Assembly (NCBI GenBank): GCA_031266875.1
Contig: JAISAE010000059.1
Coordinates: 1 to 52,442, forward strand
Direction of reading: 5' to 3'
Length of the DNA: 52,442 nucleotides
DNA from: Treponema sp.
Lineage (GTDB): Bacteria; Spirochaetota; Spirochaetia; Treponematales; Breznakiellaceae
Positions 1 to 8,598 of this stretch are shown piece after piece. Positions within the stretch are counted from its first letter, which is position 1, and every line of letters begins with the position of its first letter. The notes below the pieces were generated by a model, which saw only the letters and a program-made list of their open reading frames with translations, made no database searches and had not been told where the DNA came from. A program made the position numbers and the translations under genes.

Positions 1-77
1 TTCGGTGTCACAGCTTAGTTGGACGAGGATACCCAGCTTTGAGGGCGTCAGTGAGACAGCGTTGTGTGTTTAGGTGT

Positions 78-401
78 CCCAGCGTAGTGGGAGTCGGACT
101 CCCAGCGTAGTGGGGGTCAGTGTCCCAGCGTAGTGGGAGTCGGTGTCCCAGCGTAGTGGGAGTCGGTGTCCCAGCGTAGTGGGAGTCGGAGTCCCATCTT
201 TGTGGGTGGCTGTGTGCCTGCTGCTAGTGAGTAGGTGTCCCAGCATAGTGGGAGTCGGTGTCCCAGCGTAGTGGGAGTCGGACTCCCAGCGTGTGGGAGT
301 CGATGTCCCAGCGTAGTGGGAGTCGGTGTCCCAGCATAGTGGGAGTCAGAGTCCCAGCGTAGTGGGAGTCGGACTCCCAGAATAGTGGGAAGCAGAGTCC
401 C
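78..401. repeat. Tandem array of 23-bp units with an internal dyad
   Basis: About 14-15 tandem copies of a 23-bp unit (consensus around CCCAGCGTAGTGGGAGTCGG). CCC starts fall at 78, 101, 124, 147, 170, 193, 239, 262, 285, 307, 330, 353, 376 and 399; the 216 unit is degenerate and the 285-307 step is 22 bp because one base is lost. Within each unit TCCCA and TGGGA (up to ACTCCCA/TGGGAGT) can pair around a 6-base loop. The period is not a multiple of three, so the apparent minus-strand reading frame repeats only every 69 bases and is not credible as a gene. Bases 1-77 look like a decayed edge of the array. It lies downstream of the fucosidase operon. Confidence 0.93.
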
Positions 402-443
402 GGCTAGACAAACGCGGGATCGCTTCATGGTTTGTCTAGCTGG
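400..443. terminator. Stem-loop downstream of the fucosidase operon
   Basis: CTAGACAAAC at 404-413 and GTTTGTCTAG at 430-439 form a perfect 10-bp stem, extendable to about 14 bp with one mismatch/wobble, around a 16-base loop. It begins 11 bases past the stop codon of the minus-strand fucosidase gene, so it could end that transcript. No U-tract follows on the minus strand, so a role in transcript end protection or Rho-dependent termination is equally possible. Confidence 0.5.
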
Positions 444-454
444 GGGTTCGGTCA

Positions 455-1786
455 TTATTGGGCTTCGCTTTTATGTAACAGATCAATCTCAACAACCGTG
501 TCTTTGGGATCGGGCAGCGGGTAGTTGTCGGAACTCCACGGATTGAGGAAGAAGAAGGTGTGCTGGGGGTATTCCAGGAGGTTCCAGTGCTTGACGACCT
601 GTAGCTCACTGCTGTCAGCAAGGAGGCGGAGCTTTTCTATCTTACCGCCTAGGTTGGGGAGACAGAGGCCGCCGGCCTGCGGTTCGTAGATATGCGCGTA
701 GAGCTTGTTGCCCTTGCGGGTGAAGCGCCCCCATTCTGGTTTATCAAGGCTGGCGGCGCCGCAGCCGTAGATGCTCTCGCCGTTGTCGTCCAGCCATTGG
801 CCTACGGTTTCCAGTATCTCAATTGAGGCGCGGGGAATACGGCCTTTGGCATCAGGGCCGACGTTGAGCAAAAGGTTGCCGTTCTTGGATACACACTCCA
901 CCAACATACGGATCACCATGTCAGCCGGCTTCCAATGCTGGTCAGTGGAGCTGTAGCCCCAGTGATTGTTGAGCGTGATGCATGCCTCCCACGGAACCGG
1001 ATCGCCCAGTTCGTTACGGATGCCTTCCGGCGGAATCATCTGCTCTGGGCAGGCAAAGTCACCGGCAAAGGGGCTGGGATTCGCGGTGAGTATCGTGCCG
1101 GAATTCTCGCCGGAACCCTCAAGCCGGTTGTCCACGATAAGGTGCGGCTGGAGCGAGCGCGCCATGCGCATAAGCTCAGTTGCCTTCCACTTCTCACCGG
1201 CCATCTCCCCATACGAAAAATCAAACCACATGATATCAAGGTGGCCGTAGCTGGTGAGCAGTTCTTGAACCTGCCCATGCATGAACTCAAGGTAGCGGTC
1301 GAAGTTCCGGTTTTCGTTGCTATAGTCCTTATTATCACGCATGGGGTGCTGGCGGTCGCCGTAGTGGGGAAAGTCAGGGTGGCGCCAGTCAATGATGGAG
1401 AAGTAGAGGCCGACTTTCAGACCTTCGGCGCGAAACGCCTCAAGATACTCTTTAACCAGATCGCGCTTTGCGGGCGTATTCGTGGCCTTGAAGTCCGTGA
1501 GCGCCGTATCCCAGAGGCAGAAGCCGTCGTGGTGCTTGGCCGTAAGGACCGCGTACTTCATGCCCGCCTTTTTCGCCAGCCTTGCCCACTCACGCGGCTG
1601 ATACTCTTTGGCGCTGAACTCGTTGAAGTAGCGCAGGTAGTCCTCATGCGGCATCCGCTCGGAACTGCGCACCCATTCGCCCCGCGCCGGAATAGCGTAG
1701 AGCCCCCAGTGGATAAACATGCCGAAACGGGCGTTCATGAACCACTCGGTTCGCGCTGCCCGTTCCGCGATTAGTTTGTTTTGCAT
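455..1786 (-). CDS. Alpha-L-fucosidase (GH29)
   Basis: A 443-residue glycoside hydrolase family 29 protein that would release alpha-linked L-fucose from glycans. Family landmarks are the N-terminal GMFIHWGLY block (residues 22-30), HHDGF (85-89) and WFD (187-189), whose Asp189 fits the catalytic nucleophile position. The C-terminal third probably forms the small beta-sandwich domain. There is no signal peptide, so the enzyme should act in the cytoplasm on imported oligosaccharides. An AAGGAT ribosome site precedes the ATG. It is the last gene of a four-gene minus-strand operon with a sugar ABC importer, which supports uptake of a fucosylated substrate, although the exact sugar is inference. 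Confidence 0.93.
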   Translation of the reverse strand: MQNKLIAERAARTEWFMNARFGMFIHWGLYAIPARGEWVRSSERMPHEDYLRYFNEFSAKEYQPREWARLAKKAGMKYAVLTAKHHDGFCLWDTALTDFKATNTPAKRDLVKEYLEAFRAEGLKVGLYFSIIDWRHPDFPHYGDRQHPMRDNKDYSNENRNFDRYLEFMHGQVQELLTSYGHLDIMWFDFSYGEMAGEKWKATELMRMARSLQPHLIVDNRLEGSGENSGTILTANPSPFAGDFACPEQMIPPEGIRNELGDPVPWEACITLNNHWGYSSTDQHWKPADMVIRMLVECVSKNGNLLLNVGPDAKGRIPRASIEILETVGQWLDDNGESIYGCGAASLDKPEWGRFTRKGNKLYAHIYEPQAGGLCLPNLGGKIEKLRLLADSSELQVVKHWNLLEYPQHTFFFLNPWSSDNYPLPDPKDTVVEIDLLHKSEAQ

Positions 1787-1882
1787 TTAATCCTTATCCT
1801 TATTAGTTTCAATCTATGCGCTCTTATGGAACGCAGTCTAGCGCCTTTCAGTGTGGTGTCAGACACCTTTCCTTTCTCACTC

Positions 1883-2788
1883 CTAACCTTTAACCGCGCC
1901 AATCATAACGCCGGTTACAAAATACTTCTGCACAAACGGGTAGATGAGCATCACCGGCACTGAGCCTACGATGATCACCGAATACTTGAGCAGGTCGCTT
2001 AAGCCTTGTTTGGCGGCAAGTTCACGCGCATCGCTAATCATGATCGGGTCAATCTTGCTTAACACCAGTATCTCTCGCAGGACAATCTGAAGCGGCGCAA
2101 GCTCCGCCTTGTTGAGGTAGATAAGGGCGTTGAAGTAGGTGTTCCAGTGCGAGACGCCATAGTACAAGGCAAGCACCGCCATGATCGGGGCGCTTAACGG
2201 CAGCACAATGCTTATCATAAACCGGAATGGCGAACAGCCCTCCATTGTCGCTGATTCATAGAGGCTGTCAGGAATCGTGGACGCAATGTAGGTGCGACAG
2301 AGTATAACGTTCCAGACGCTCAAGGCAACCGGAATGATCATTGCCCAGCGCGTGTCAATCAGCCCCAGCTTCCGTACCACTATATAGGTGGGAATCATGC
2401 CGCCTGAAAAGTACATGGTGAAAACCATAAGTATTGATATGGCATTGCGGGCGCGGAACTCCTTACGGGTCAGGGGATAGGCGCAGAGCATGGTCATAAT
2501 GAGATTCACGACCGTGCCTACAATCATATAGAAGAACGAGTTAAAGAAGCCGGTCATAAGCTTGGGGTTTTTGAACACAGCCTCGTAGCCGCGCACGGTC
2601 GGACGCACCGGCCAGAACCATACATTACCGCTGATAACCGCCTGGGGGTCAGAGAACGAGGCGGCAATGATGAAGATGATCGGCACGATAACGATGAGCA
2701 GGGTCAGGCTTAACATGACATAAATGAAAGCCACAAAAGCCCGGTCAAACGCCGTGTCCTTGATTCGCCTGCTTTTCTTGTTTCCCAT
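1883..2788 (-). CDS. Sugar ABC transporter permease (LplC/YtcP type)
   Basis: A 301-residue inner-membrane permease of the carbohydrate ABC importer class (binding-protein-dependent transport domain). It has about six hydrophobic segments; the first is near residues 15-40 and the last near the C-terminus. The cytoplasmic coupling (EAA-type) loop is around ESATMEGCSPFRFM, and the C-terminus KYFVTGVMIGAVKG is typical of LplC-like proteins. The start at 2788 is preferred over the upstream 2809 because AAGGAG lies about seven bases before it. It begins ten bases after the preceding permease stop. No ATPase gene is present, as is common for this class, which often shares a single MsmX-like ATPase encoded elsewhere. 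Confidence 0.92.
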   Translation of the reverse strand: MGNKKSRRIKDTAFDRAFVAFIYVMLSLTLLIVIVPIIFIIAASFSDPQAVISGNVWFWPVRPTVRGYEAVFKNPKLMTGFFNSFFYMIVGTVVNLIMTMLCAYPLTRKEFRARNAISILMVFTMYFSGGMIPTYIVVRKLGLIDTRWAMIIPVALSVWNVILCRTYIASTIPDSLYESATMEGCSPFRFMISIVLPLSAPIMAVLALYYGVSHWNTYFNALIYLNKAELAPLQIVLREILVLSKIDPIMISDARELAAKQGLSDLLKYSVIIVGSVPVMLIYPFVQKYFVTGVMIGAVKG

Positions 2789-2798
2789 GCGCCGCTCC

Positions 2799-3713
2799 TT
2801 ACCAGACACTCGTGTCAGTCAGTTTCTTTGACAACTGGTTTACGCTCATCATCAGGATAAACGCGACGATTGAGTTAAACAGACCAACCGCTGTTGAGAA
2901 ACTGTAGTTGGCGTTTTGCAGACCCACCTTATAGACAAAGGTAGATATGACTTCAGAGATGGACATGTTGATCGAGTTCTGCATGAGATACACTTTCTCA
3001 AAACCAATGCTCATGATGGAGCCGCAGTTAAAGATTAAGAGAATCACGATGGTGGGGCGAATGCTCGGCAGGTCGATGTGCCAGATACGCTGTATGCGCG
3101 AAACGCCATCAACAATGCCTGCTTCTTGTAATTCCCTGCTGACGCCGGAGAGCGCAGCGATGTATATAATAGAAGAATACCCCATGGTCTGCCAGATACC
3201 GCTCCACACATAGAGGTGGGGAAAGATGCGGGCTTCGCCAAAGAAGTTCAGCGCCTGCTCGCCACAGAGAACGATAATCCGGTTAAAGATACCGATACGC
3301 AGGTCAGTCAGTTGCATCAGCATACCAACCATGACCACGACTGAGATGAAGTACGGCGCGTAGGTGAGCATCTGTACGAACTTCTTGAAACGGACAGCCC
3401 GTATCTCATTAAGGCCAATGGCAAGCAGGATAGGAACTGGAAAACCAGCGAGCAGGCTATAAAACCCAAGCCGCAACGTGTTGAAGATGACAGTGAGGCC
3501 GGACGGCGTGGTCAAGAATTGCTGAAACCAGCGTAAACCTACCCACTCACTCTGCCAGATGCCCCGTCGCGGACTGTAGTCCTTGAACGCCATCAGAATG
3601 CCGCTCATGGGAACATAGCTGAAGGTGATGATGTATGCGAGGGGCAGGGCAATGATAGCCCAGAACTGCCAGTTACTCGTTAATAGCCGTCGCTTGTTGG
3701 ACTTGGGTTTCAT
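2799..3713 (-). CDS. Sugar ABC transporter permease (LplB type)
   Basis: A 304-residue membrane permease that would pair with the neighbouring LplC-type permease to form the importer channel. It starts with a short basic N-terminus and a membrane segment (WAIIALPLAYIITFSYVPM), followed by the LplB-family sequence GILMAFKDYSPRRGIW. The coupling helix region is near ELQEAGIVDGVSRIQRIWHI, which carries the family-typical EAGIVDG. The gene begins six bases downstream of the binding-protein stop and is preceded by a weak AAGTAGG ribosome site, so it is probably translated from the same transcript. The exact sugar is not shown by the sequence. Confidence 0.92.
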   Translation of the reverse strand: MKPKSNKRRLLTSNWQFWAIIALPLAYIITFSYVPMSGILMAFKDYSPRRGIWQSEWVGLRWFQQFLTTPSGLTVIFNTLRLGFYSLLAGFPVPILLAIGLNEIRAVRFKKFVQMLTYAPYFISVVVMVGMLMQLTDLRIGIFNRIIVLCGEQALNFFGEARIFPHLYVWSGIWQTMGYSSIIYIAALSGVSRELQEAGIVDGVSRIQRIWHIDLPSIRPTIVILLIFNCGSIMSIGFEKVYLMQNSINMSISEVISTFVYKVGLQNANYSFSTAVGLFNSIVAFILMMSVNQLSKKLTDTSVW

Positions 3714-3718
3714 AATGC

Positions 3719-5377
3719 CTACTTATCTTGCTGGCGGTTCCACGCGGTTTGCTGTACCTGAAGGTACTTCGGCAGGCTGAGTTGATCAAAGCCGCGGACG
3801 TAGGCGTCCCATTCGGTGTCAATGTTTCTGTTGCCCATGATGAACGCCACCTGATTCTCGCTGATGTACTTGTTGAGTTCAACCGCGATGGTCTGTACGG
3901 AGTTTGCTTCGTCTGCGGTCAGCTTGAGCCGGTTGGGAAGTATGTCGTACTGTCCGGGTTTCTGGGAGTACGGCTCGTACTTGGTTTCAGTCTCAACAAA
4001 CAGCAGTTTCTCAAGGCCGGTGGACGTACCAATGTCGATGTTCGCGGCAGTGGCTTCACCCAGCCGTATCTCGGCAGTGGCGTAGATGAGGCCGATGTCC
4101 TGCCAGTCATGGTTCTGTGGTTCGGCGGTGTACTGATTCAGCACTTTGAACAGGGCGGGTTTGCCGTTAAGCCCGGCTTCACCGGGTGGGTTGAGGATAA
4201 AGTCCTTGCCGTCGGTGTTCGAGCCATACTGGTATTGCAAATATCCTTCTATAGTATAGAAGTGATCTGCCCAGCGAAGCACGGCTTCGGGGTACTTGCA
4301 GCGGTCGGTGATGACGAGCTTGTTTTCCACGAGGCTGTCGTACTTGAAGTTGGTGTTAATCTGCGTGCCATCAGGACCTTTGAGCGGGGCAATGGCGCGG
4401 AAAGCGCGGTAGAGCGAGTTATTCGTATCCGCGTCCACACTGTTCACAATGGCGCCGGAAGCGATGAAGAGTATCGGCGTACCGGAGTTCACGAGGCTGC
4501 GGTACTGTTCCGCATTCTGAGTGAAGCCGCCGTCATAGATAGCGCCCATCTTATACAGCTCGTTGAGGAAGCGGAGTCCCTCGCGGTACTTGGGCTGGCT
4601 GGCCTGTGTAACTACCTCGCCGCTGGAGGAAACGAGGAGCCGGTCGCCAGCGCTCCGGCCACCCGGATCGGTGATGAAGGAACCCATGAGGAAATCAACG
4701 AACTGCTCACCCCAGCCGCTGGTTGAACCGGTTACGGCAATGCCATTGGGGTAAACTTCGAGGAAACGCTTACAGACCGCCTTAAATTCCTCGGTGGTAG
4801 TGGGAACAGTCATGCCAATACTCTGTAAAAGGTCGTTGTTCACCCACATTTTAACGTAGTGATTACAGTGATAGCACTCATTGAACGACGCCACGCCATA
4901 GATATGGCCATCGGCCTGGCGCTGTTGGTTCCAGAGGTCGGGGTTGGCCTGCATAAACTTCCAGTAGTTGGGCATATACTGAGGGATCAGGTCTTCAAGC
5001 GGGATGAGAATGTGTTCCTGTAGCCCGTACCGCGCCACATCCGGCGTCCTGAACATGAAGGCGTCGGGATAATCATTACTGGCCATTAGCAGATTGATCT
5101 TCTCGGTCGTAGCATCAGCTCCAGCAGTGGTGAAGTTCCACTTGACATTGGTCTTCCCCTCCAGATACTTGGTGAAATCATTGGTTTGCAGATCAATGAC
5201 ATTTGGGGCGCTCATGGCGAACATCGTCATGGTAATCGGCGTTTTGACAATGGGGTACTGGCCTACGGGTGTGTAGTCAGCCGCCGTAGCGGTAGCGCCG
5301 CGCTGAGTGTTACCGCCAGCGAACGCAAACGGTAACAGGGCGCATGTTAATGCGCCAAAAAGAAACAACTTTTTCAC
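3719..5377 (-). CDS. ABC transporter extracellular solute-binding protein (LplA type)
   Basis: A 552-residue family-1 solute-binding protein, the first gene of the fucosidase operon, expected to capture an oligosaccharide in the periplasm and deliver it to the two permeases. The GTG at 5377 is chosen because AGGAGG lies four bases upstream; an earlier in-frame start lacks such a site. The N-terminus (KKLFLFGALTCALLPFAFAGG) is a signal peptide with an AFA-G cleavage site and no lipobox cysteine, so it looks soluble rather than lipid-anchored. The protein is large, as in the LplA/YtcQ subgroup. The ligand is probably a fucosylated glycan, inferred only from the linked GH29 gene. Confidence 0.9.
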   Translation of the reverse strand: MKKLFLFGALTCALLPFAFAGGNTQRGATATAADYTPVGQYPIVKTPITMTMFAMSAPNVIDLQTNDFTKYLEGKTNVKWNFTTAGADATTEKINLLMASNDYPDAFMFRTPDVARYGLQEHILIPLEDLIPQYMPNYWKFMQANPDLWNQQRQADGHIYGVASFNECYHCNHYVKMWVNNDLLQSIGMTVPTTTEEFKAVCKRFLEVYPNGIAVTGSTSGWGEQFVDFLMGSFITDPGGRSAGDRLLVSSSGEVVTQASQPKYREGLRFLNELYKMGAIYDGGFTQNAEQYRSLVNSGTPILFIASGAIVNSVDADTNNSLYRAFRAIAPLKGPDGTQINTNFKYDSLVENKLVITDRCKYPEAVLRWADHFYTIEGYLQYQYGSNTDGKDFILNPPGEAGLNGKPALFKVLNQYTAEPQNHDWQDIGLIYATAEIRLGEATAANIDIGTSTGLEKLLFVETETKYEPYSQKPGQYDILPNRLKLTADEANSVQTIAVELNKYISENQVAFIMGNRNIDTEWDAYVRGFDQLSLPKYLQVQQTAWNRQQDK

Positions 5378-5483
5378 AGTTCCTCCTAAACGAAATAAGT
5401 TATTTACAAGCATAACATGGTTTGGGTCTCCGTTGTCGAAAGCGTGCTAATTTTATTGCCGCGTAGGGGGATGGCCGGTAAGT

Positions 5484-5518
5484 AAAAAGTCAAAGGGGTA
5501 TAACCCCTTTGACTTTTT
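5484..5518. promoter_or_regulatory. 35-bp near-perfect palindrome in a divergent promoter region
   Basis: The left arm 5484-5499 (AAAAAGTCAAAGGGGT) is exactly complementary to the right arm 5503-5518 (ACCCCTTTGACTTTTT), separated only by ATA. It lies between two divergently transcribed genes, so no upstream transcript enters it and a terminator role is unlikely. The right arm contributes the TTGACT of the promoter for the plus-strand TPR gene, and the left arm gives the same hexamer on the other strand. This is the arrangement expected of an operator or a DNA cruciform. The binding protein is unknown. Confidence 0.8.
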
Positions 5519-5537
5519 GGTCTGAACCGTATATTAT
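5509..5537 (+). promoter_or_regulatory. Sigma-70-type promoter for the TPR gene
   Basis: TTGACT at 5509-5514 and TATTAT at 5532-5537, separated by exactly 17 bases, give five of six matches in each box. Transcription would start near 5544, only about six bases before the ATG at 5551, and no ribosome-binding sequence is present. The -35 box sits inside the palindrome described above, so a protein bound there would block RNA polymerase. Confidence 0.7.
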
Positions 5538-5550
5538 TATAGATAAAACT

Positions 5551-6498
5551 ATGGTCAATGAGTATTCCCGATCAGATTACAGTACTCGCCTTCACAGGCA
5601 GCAGGCGTTTCAGTCAGCCTTGCTGGTTATTTTTATTGTAATCATTATAGCGCTTTTGTCTCTCTTCTTTATTGAGTGGAGGAATAGGCTGGGGAATAAC
5701 CAGGCTGACCTGCTCCAGCTTTGGGAGTCAGGGGCCTACAGCGAGGCTTTTGCTCTGAGCGGGGAACTGCTTGAAAGCAAGCCCATGGACCATTTTCTAC
5801 TGACCATTCACGGGTTCGCGGCTTATGAGCTTGCCCTTGCCCAGATTAATAACATGGATACCCAGATCTATATTGACGAGTGTATCTGGTCGCTCAGAAA
5901 AGCAATGCTCGTCGAAGATACTAAGGATGGGCGGATTCAGTACGTTCTGGGGAAGGCTTACTATAACAAGGGCCTTGCCTATGCGGATATGGCAGTCAAA
6001 TTTCTTGAAGAGGCGCGTGAAGCGTCGTTCAATGCCGGCGATATACCGGAGTACCTGGGTCTTTCTTACGCAAACCTTCAGGATTACCGTAACAGTGTGG
6101 CTGCTTTCAGTCTTGCCCTTGATCCCTCGGAGAATACTACCAGCTATCCGTCTGACCTATTGCTATTATCCATCGCTCACTCCTATATTGAGCTTGAAGA
6201 CTTGACCACTGCCCGCGCCTACCTTATCAGATGTGTGGAAACATCAAGAGATTCCAGAAAAGTTGTTGTGGCGCGGCTTCTATTGGGTGATATTTTAAAC
6301 AAGAGCGGGGATGCGCGGGGAGCGGAACAGGAGTACCTTGCGATTCTGAGCGAAGACAGTGAGAACGCCGAAGCTCACTACCAACTGGGTGAGCTGTATG
6401 CCGCGAGTAACGATACGACCCGCGCCCGCGCTGAGTGGCGAAAGGCGGTCAGGATCGATTCGGCGCATAAGGCGGCGAGGGCGCGACTCAATATATAA
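5551..6498 (+). CDS. Membrane-anchored TPR protein
   Basis: A 315-residue protein with one N-terminal transmembrane segment (about residues 20-40, ALLVIFIVIIIALLSLFF) followed by several tetratricopeptide-type helical repeats to the C-terminus; the last repeats are near residues 225-310 (AEAHYQLGELYAASNDTTRA). TPR domains act as protein-docking platforms, so this may be a periplasmic or cytoplasmic scaffold fixed in the inner membrane. The ATG at 5551 is chosen because the upstream TTG at 5509 is part of the promoter. It precedes the rod-shape operon on the same strand, which suggests but does not prove a role in envelope assembly. The leader appears very short. Confidence 0.8.
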   Translation: MVNEYSRSDYSTRLHRQQAFQSALLVIFIVIIIALLSLFFIEWRNRLGNNQADLLQLWESGAYSEAFALSGELLESKPMDHFLLTIHGFAAYELALAQINNMDTQIYIDECIWSLRKAMLVEDTKDGRIQYVLGKAYYNKGLAYADMAVKFLEEAREASFNAGDIPEYLGLSYANLQDYRNSVAAFSLALDPSENTTSYPSDLLLLSIAHSYIELEDLTTARAYLIRCVETSRDSRKVVVARLLLGDILNKSGDARGAEQEYLAILSEDSENAEAHYQLGELYAASNDTTRARAEWRKAVRIDSAHKAARARLNI

Positions 6499-6501
6499 TC
6501 T

Positions 6502-6536
6502 CTGTGCGGTAGCAGACACTGTGTGTTGCCGCACAG
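6502..6536 (+). terminator. Stem-loop after the TPR gene
   Basis: The 13-base arms at 6502-6514 (CTGTGCGGTAGCA) and 6524-6536 (TGTTGCCGCACAG) pair with two G-U wobbles around a 9-base loop, four bases past the stop codon. No U-run follows, so it may be a weak or Rho-assisted terminator, or a processing hairpin between the TPR gene and mreB. Confidence 0.5.
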
Positions 6537-6636
6537 TAAACCAAAACGCGGATGGTTTCGCTTGCATGGCGAACCAGCACGTATAAATTTTGTACGTCGA
6601 ATCCACAGTGTTTCGGCGCATATAAGCGGAGGAAAT

Positions 6637-7668
6637 ATGTTGTTTGGAAACGGAGTTTCTGATATTGGCATTGATTTAGGGACGTGTAACACCCTTATCT
6701 ATATACGAGGCAAAGGTATTCTCTTGAACGAACCGTCGGTTGTGGCGGTTGAGCGGGGAACTAAGAAGGTTGTGGCGGTTGGGGCCGAAGCAAAGAAGAT
6801 GCTGCACAAGACCCCAGGTAATATCATGGCGATTCGTCCTATGCGCGACGGCGTTATCGCCGACCTTGAAACCACCGAAAAGATGATTCGCCACTTCATC
6901 TCAAAAGTGCTTCCTAAGTGGCGCATGACCAAGCCCCGCATGGTCATTGGTATCCCCTCGTGTATAACCGAGGTGGAACGCCGAGCGGTTGAGGAAAGTG
7001 CCTACAAAGCCGGCGCCAGAGAAGTCATCGTTATCGAGGAAAGCCTCGCTGCGGCTATTGGCGCGGATATCCAGATTTTCGAGCCTATCGGCCACATGAT
7101 CTGCGACATCGGTGGTGGAACCACCGAGATTTCCGTTATCTCTTTGGGCGGTATGGTCGTTACCAACGCGATACGGTTGGGTGGCGACGAATTCGACGAG
7201 GCCATCGTCAAGCAGATACGCAGTGTCCATAACCTCATCATCGGGGATCAGACCGCTGAACAGCTCAAAATGCAGATCGGCAACGCAGCCCCTGACAAGA
7301 CTATCGAAAAGATGGAAATTAAGGGAACCGATGCCATCACTGGTCTGCCGCGCCGTCTGGAGGTTGACTCAGTGGAAGTGCGGGAAGCGCTTAAAGACCC
7401 CATCATCCAGATTGTGGATGAAATCAAGAAGACGTTGGGGCAAACCCCGCCGGAACTGGCCGCCGACATCGTGGAGCGAGGCATTGTTATGACTGGCGGC
7501 GGGTCTCTGCTCAAAGGTCTGTACAAGCTCGTGTCTAAAGAAACAGGCGTGCCAGTCATACTTGCGGAAAGCCCTCTGGACTGCGTCGCTCTTGGAGCTG
7601 GAAAGTATTTTGAATATGCTAACAACTTTGCGAGTACCCGTAGCGTCTACGATAGCTTGAATAATTAG
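6637..7668 (+). CDS. mreB: Rod-shape-determining protein MreB
   Basis: A 343-residue bacterial actin homologue that forms membrane-associated filaments guiding the cell-wall elongation complex. Actin-fold signatures are the phosphate-1 loop [10 protein letters not shown] (about residues 10-19), the phosphate-2 DIGGGTTE block in the middle, and GGGSLLKGL near residue 290 for adenosine contact. The ATG at 6637 follows GGAGGA by five bases; the longer open frame to 6523 has no such site. It is first in an mreB-mreC-mreD-mrdA-rodA cluster with short gaps and overlaps, clearly one operon. Confidence 0.98.
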   Translation: MLFGNGVSDIGIDLGTCNTLIYIRGKGILLNEPSVVAVERGTKKVVAVGAEAKKMLHKTPGNIMAIRPMRDGVIADLETTEKMIRHFISKVLPKWRMTKPRMVIGIPSCITEVERRAVEESAYKAGAREVIVIEESLAAAIGADIQIFEPIGHMICDIGGGTTEISVISLGGMVVTNAIRLGGDEFDEAIVKQIRSVHNLIIGDQTAEQLKMQIGNAAPDKTIEKMEIKGTDAITGLPRRLEVDSVEVREALKDPIIQIVDEIKKTLGQTPPELAADIVERGIVMTGGGSLLKGLYKLVSKETGVPVILAESPLDCVALGAGKYFEYANNFASTRSVYDSLNN

Positions 7669-7677
7669 GGTTGGGGT

Positions 7678-8598
7678 ATGGACGATGCTAGAGATGGCAA
7701 GAAGCAGAAGAGCCGTTTCAGCGCAGAGGCTTCTGTTTTTCTGATTTTAAGCCTGGTTTCTTTCCTGACCTTGTATTTTTCAAACAACAGTTTTGTTGTC
7801 GATTTCAGGGACGTAGGGTTATCATTTTTCCTGGGCGCACGCAACGTGATCTATGAGGCGTCATCGTTTGTGTCTCGCACGGTTCTGTCTATCGGAGAGT
7901 TGGCGAACCTGCGGCGTGAATACGCTGAATTAACCGACCGCATGACACGGTATGAACAGCTTGAGCGGAATGCCGCTGAAATACGTCAGGAGAACAGGCG
8001 TTTGCGGGAACAACTTGGTTTCTCGGAAGCGCTCGAATATAAGCACATCGCGGCTGAAATTATAGGCCGCGATCCAGATAATTTATTTTCCACTTTTGCC
8101 ATTAATAAAGGCGCACTGGCCGGAATTTCCGTGAATATGCCGGTTATTGCCTATCAAAATGGGGTGCAGGGTCTGGTCGGGAAAGTGGTGCAGGTCGCGC
8201 AGTTTGAAAGCCTCGTGATGCCGCTGTATGACATGAGTTCTTTTGTTTCGGCTCGGCTTACGGAACAGCGTTACGAAGGAATTGTCGAGGGACAGGGCGA
8301 CACCGAGTCGCCTCTGCTCATGCGCTTTATTAACAAACGTGCGCGAGACGAGATCAGCCATGGCGATCTGATTATTACCAGCGGCATGGGCTGGCTGTTC
8401 CCCGTGGGCATTACTATCGGACGGGTGAGCCGGGTATTATATCAGGAGTATGAGAGTTCCATGGAGCTTGAACTGGAGACTTCCATAGATTTTTCGCGGC
8501 TTGAATATGTATTTGTTCTTGACGCCGCAACCGTAGAGAGCGCGGAAAAAACAGAAGAAGCTGCCAATACGGTTGAAGGAACCGTTGAAAATGAGTAA
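7678..8598 (+). CDS. mreC: Rod-shape-determining protein MreC
   Basis: A 306-residue bitopic membrane protein. A single N-terminal transmembrane segment (about residues 18-38) is followed by a coiled coil (about 75-115, rich in E/R/L: LRREYAELTDRMTRYEQLE) and the periplasmic beta-barrel region that contacts PBP2. The motif GISVNMPVIAYQNGVQGLVGKV is the family signature (usually ..GMPV....GLVGRV). It starts nine bases after mreB and its end overlaps mreD by eight bases. The C-terminal tail is acidic (ESAEKTEEAANTVEGTVENE) and likely disordered. Confidence 0.95.
   Translation: MDDARDGKKQKSRFSAEASVFLILSLVSFLTLYFSNNSFVVDFRDVGLSFFLGARNVIYEASSFVSRTVLSIGELANLRREYAELTDRMTRYEQLERNAAEIRQENRRLREQLGFSEALEYKHIAAEIIGRDPDNLFSTFAINKGALAGISVNMPVIAYQNGVQGLVGKVVQVAQFESLVMPLYDMSSFVSARLTEQRYEGIVEGQGDTESPLLMRFINKRARDEISHGDLIITSGMGWLFPVGITIGRVSRVLYQEYESSMELELETSIDFSRLEYVFVLDAATVESAEKTEEAANTVEGTVENE

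Noticed and set aside
117..455. A 112-codon minus-strand frame over the 23-bp array
   Set aside because: Periodicity of 69 bases shows it is read out of the repeat; no ribosome site.
3728..4726. A 332-codon plus-strand frame opposite the solute-binding protein
   Set aside because: Shadow of a well-supported gene; no recognisable motif or ribosome site.
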